A stretch of 64,000 nt of DNA. Origin: Acidobacteriota bacterium. Its GTDB lineage: Bacteria > Acidobacteriota > Thermoanaerobaculia > Multivoradales > Multivoraceae. The stretch lies in contig JAJCXN010000009.1 in NCBI GenBank assembly GCA_029263415.1, positions 62,001 through 126,000 of the forward strand, written 5' to 3'. Both the position numbers and the translations under genes were made by a program. Positions 62,022 to 64,000 of the stretch are shown in pieces; positions within the stretch are counted from its first letter, which is position 1; each line of letters starts with the position of its first letter. The notes beneath the pieces were generated by a model, which had not been told where the DNA came from, did no database searches, and worked only from the letters and a program-made list of their open reading frames with translations.

Positions 62022-64000
62022 CTAGTTGGCCTCGGGTTCGTCGCCTGGAAGAGTGAGACCTTCCCAGTGAGCGCGGACCGTTTCCCAGTCCGCTTCGTCT
62101 TCGGGCATACGCTCGCCGTCTTTGGGCTTGCCGTAGAACGAGCGCTGTTGGTACCAAGGCAGCTGGTGGATCGCAAGCCAGCGCTCGTCGAACTCCTGCA
62201 CCGGCTCGGTGCCGATGATGAATGCTTCGTTGATCGTGGAGGTACTGTAGCTGTTTGCTAGGAGACCGGTGGTGGACTCAACCTTGCGAAAGGCGATCGA
62301 CGGAGGCACCGGGAAGTCGAGATCGGCCTCGACCCACCCCGCGGCGAGACCAGCGTTGATCACCTCCATCCAGATAGGCAGAGCTGCCTCGGCACCAGTC
62401 ATATCGTTCCCAATGGACAGTTTGACATCGTGGCCGACCCACACCGTGATCGAGTACTTAGGCGTGATTCCAGCGAACCACGCGTCGGTGTAGTCGTCTG
62501 TTGTGCCGGTTTTTCCGGCGAGAGCAGCAGGGATCTTGCGGGCAGCGTTGGCCGTGCCACGTTGGACAACGCCGCGCAGGGTGTGGACCAGTAGAAAAGC
62601 GACCTCGGGGCTCATCGCTTGCGTGGCTTGAAGCTGGTGAGATTCCAACAGGCGGCCATCTGGGGTGGCGACACTCTCGATCAAGTATGGAGCGACTGCA
62701 ACCCCCTGGTTCGCGAACGCCGCGTACGCCGAGGCGACCTCCAACGGCGTCATCTCGGCTGTGCCGAGGGCGAGGCTGTCGACCGCTGGAAGCGGCGCGC
62801 GGATTCCTGAACGCCGGGCGAAGTCGATGACGCTCTGGACACCCACTAGATCCATCAGCTTGACCGAGCTGACGTTGATCGACTTTTCGAGGGCACGGCG
62901 CAGCGTCAGGATGCCTTCGTAGCGGTCGCGGTAGAAGTTTCTTGGGCTATACGGATCGCTGCCAGGCCGATCGAAAACGACGGGAGCGTCGAAAAGGGTG
63001 TCGGCCGGCGTGTAGCCCGCCTCGAAGCCAGCACCGAAGACAATGGGCTTGAATGCCGAGCCCGGTTGTCGTTTGGCTTGAGTCGCCCGGTTGAACTCGT
63101 TGCGATCAAAATCCCAGCCGCCGACCAAACCGCGGATCGCGCCGGTCGCATTCTCCAGCACGACCAGAGCGCCTTCGACTTCGGGCTCTTGCACCAGGTC
63201 AACGAATGCTGAGACCTGAGAAGCTTCGCTCGCTGATTGTTGCGGGCCGGTGGTTGAGTCCTCGGGTTGATCTGCTTTGCGGGCTTCAGCCGCTTCGGCC
63301 AGGTCTGCTTGGATCAGCTCTGCCGCGTCCAGGCGGGTCTTCTTCTCCTCCTGCGACGGTTCACGATAGCGAAACCATGCGACGTCGCCAGTGGACACAA
63401 GTGAGGACGCAGACCGCTTCCGGGTCCAGGCGATACTGTCTTGATCGAGCTGATAGCGCGCCTCACCGATCAAGATCGTCGCCCCACGAGGCGTTGCGTC
63501 GAGCACCACACCCTCTGCCCATTCGCCCGGCAGTGGTGCGCTGTCCCAGCCGCGCAGCTTTGCGTCCAGCATCTCTTCCTTGGAGAGAGTTCGCAGCGCT
63601 CCGCGCCATCCACCGGTACGGTCGATGCGTTCTAGGCCGTCTCGGAGGGCCTTCTCCGCAGTGGCTTGGATGCGTCGGTCCAATGATGTTTTGACTTGCA
63701 GGCCGCGTTCGTAGAGTGCGGTTTCGCCGTAGGTGCGATAGAGGTACTTGCGCACCTCTTCACTGAAGTAGTTGCCTACGACCTTTTTGCTGGCGGGTCG
63801 GTTGATGCCGAGTGGTTCAGCCCGGGCTTCGGCGAGTTCTTCATCAGTTAGCTTGCCGAAATCGTGCATTGAAGAAAGCACGAGGTTGCGTCGCTCGAGC
63901 ATGAACTCGGGCCGCCGGATGGGGCTCCAGCTAGACGGTCTGGGCACGATTGCGACCAGAGTTGCAGCTTCAGCAACGGTCAGCTGATCGACGGTCTTGT
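62022..64000 (-). CDS. mrcA: Penicillin-binding protein 1A (class A), N-terminal part outside window
   Basis: The frame is open to the right edge: upstream of 63947 it continues with LTVAEAATLVAIVPRPSSWSPIRRP, the end of the GT51 transglycosylase domain (seen as LTVAEAATLVAIVPRPSSW). An OB-like insert follows (GWRGALRTLS to VAWFRYRE), then the transpeptidase domain: RQPGSAFKP with the active serine codon near 63057, SINVS, and KTGTTDDYTDAWF. The length of the visible part (about 659 codons) fits a PBP1A of roughly 800 residues. Bifunctional peptidoglycan synthase at the inner membrane. Whether it is PBP1A or PBP1C cannot be fully excluded, but the OB insert favours 1A. Confidence 0.93.
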   Translation of the reverse strand, partial: KTVDQLTVAEAATLVAIVPRPSSWSPIRRPEFMLERRNLVLSSMHDFGKLTDEELAEARAEPLGINRPASKKVVGNYFSEEVRKYLYRTYGETALYERGLQVKTSLDRRIQATAEKALRDGLERIDRTGGWRGALRTLSKEEMLDAKLRGWDSAPLPGEWAEGVVLDATPRGATILIGEARYQLDQDSIAWTRKRSASSLVSTGDVAWFRYREPSQEEKKTRLDAAELIQADLAEAAEARKADQPEDSTTGPQQSASEASQVSAFVDLVQEPEVEGALVVLENATGAIRGLVGGWDFDRNEFNRATQAKRQPGSAFKPIVFGAGFEAGYTPADTLFDAPVVFDRPGSDPYSPRNFYRDRYEGILTLRRALEKSINVSSVKLMDLVGVQSVIDFARRSGIRAPLPAVDSLALGTAEMTPLEVASAYAAFANQGVAVAPYLIESVATPDGRLLESHQLQATQAMSPEVAFLLVHTLRGVVQRGTANAARKIPAALAGKTGTTDDYTDAWFAGITPKYSITVWVGHDVKLSIGNDMTGAEAALPIWMEVINAGLAAGWVEADLDFPVPPSIAFRKVESTTGLLANSYSTSTINEAFIIGTEPVQEFDERWLAIHQLPWYQQRSFYGKPKDGERMPEDEADWETVRAHWEGLTLPGDEPEAN

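Overview
The window is 64 kb of bacterial chromosome of moderately high GC with almost no spare DNA. It looks like a free-living Gram-negative heterotroph. The evidence is an outer-membrane-type LolB-like lipoprotein, several lipoprotein signal peptides, PBP1A, MurJ, PssA/Psd phospholipid genes, a TRAP transporter and a sodium:solute symporter. Endonuclease-type MutL, TPR-fused Ser/Thr kinase, class II DAHP synthase, PilZ and MshEN domains and a bacterial isopentenyl phosphate kinase fit groups such as Acidobacteriota or Myxococcota, but the phylum cannot be fixed by eye. I saw no transposase, integrase, phage gene or CRISPR array.

Layout. 1-4.5 kb: end of mutL, rnc, asnS, a quinone oxidoreductase and an isopentenyl phosphate kinase. 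5.2-7.5 kb: four overlapping genes (ECF sigma factor, membrane anti-sigma candidate, YbjQ protein, enoyl-CoA hydratase). 7.6-9.7 kb (minus): thioredoxin-fold protein and a lipoprotein isoaspartyl peptidase. 9.9-16.4 kb: a tightly coupled five-gene run (small membrane protein, sodium symporter, TPR-Ser/Thr kinase, degenerate acyl-CoA dehydrogenase, aminotransferase). 16.4-26 kb: trpS, a TerB-like protein, a queuosine-precursor transporter, DAHP synthase, a PilZ membrane protein, MurJ, DUF4126 and a transglutaminase/TPR lipoprotein. 26-32 kb: hydantoinase/oxoprolinase A and B genes separated by an opposing acyl-CoA ligase. 32-36.8 kb: MATE exporter and a TRAP system whose membrane and binding-protein genes converge on a tandem hairpin repeat. 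37-44 kb: M48 protease, trxB, an Asd-like pseudoenzyme, pssA, psd, DUF465, rimI, tsaB. 44.6-53.5 kb: mutS, ssb, dtd, an HU/IHF protein, an MshEN regulator, a large TPR protein and a LolB-like lipoprotein. 53.6-61.9 kb: tRNA-Gln, prs, rplY, pth, hppA, rpsF-rpsR-rplI and a polysaccharide-type methyltransferase. 62-64 kb: PBP1A, cut by the window edge.

Most genes are housekeeping: translation (asnS, trpS, tRNA-Gln, rplY, pth, dtd, tsaB, rimI, ribosomal proteins), replication and repair (mutL, mutS, ssb, HU) and envelope building (murJ, PBP1A, pssA, psd). The least ordinary material is the symporter/kinase/aminotransferase operon, the isopentenyl phosphate kinase combined with no ispE at its usual site, the Asd-like protein lacking its active-site residues, and a set of perfect hairpins that begin inside stop codons (mutS, prs, trxB, dctP), including a seven-unit hairpin array between convergent TRAP genes.
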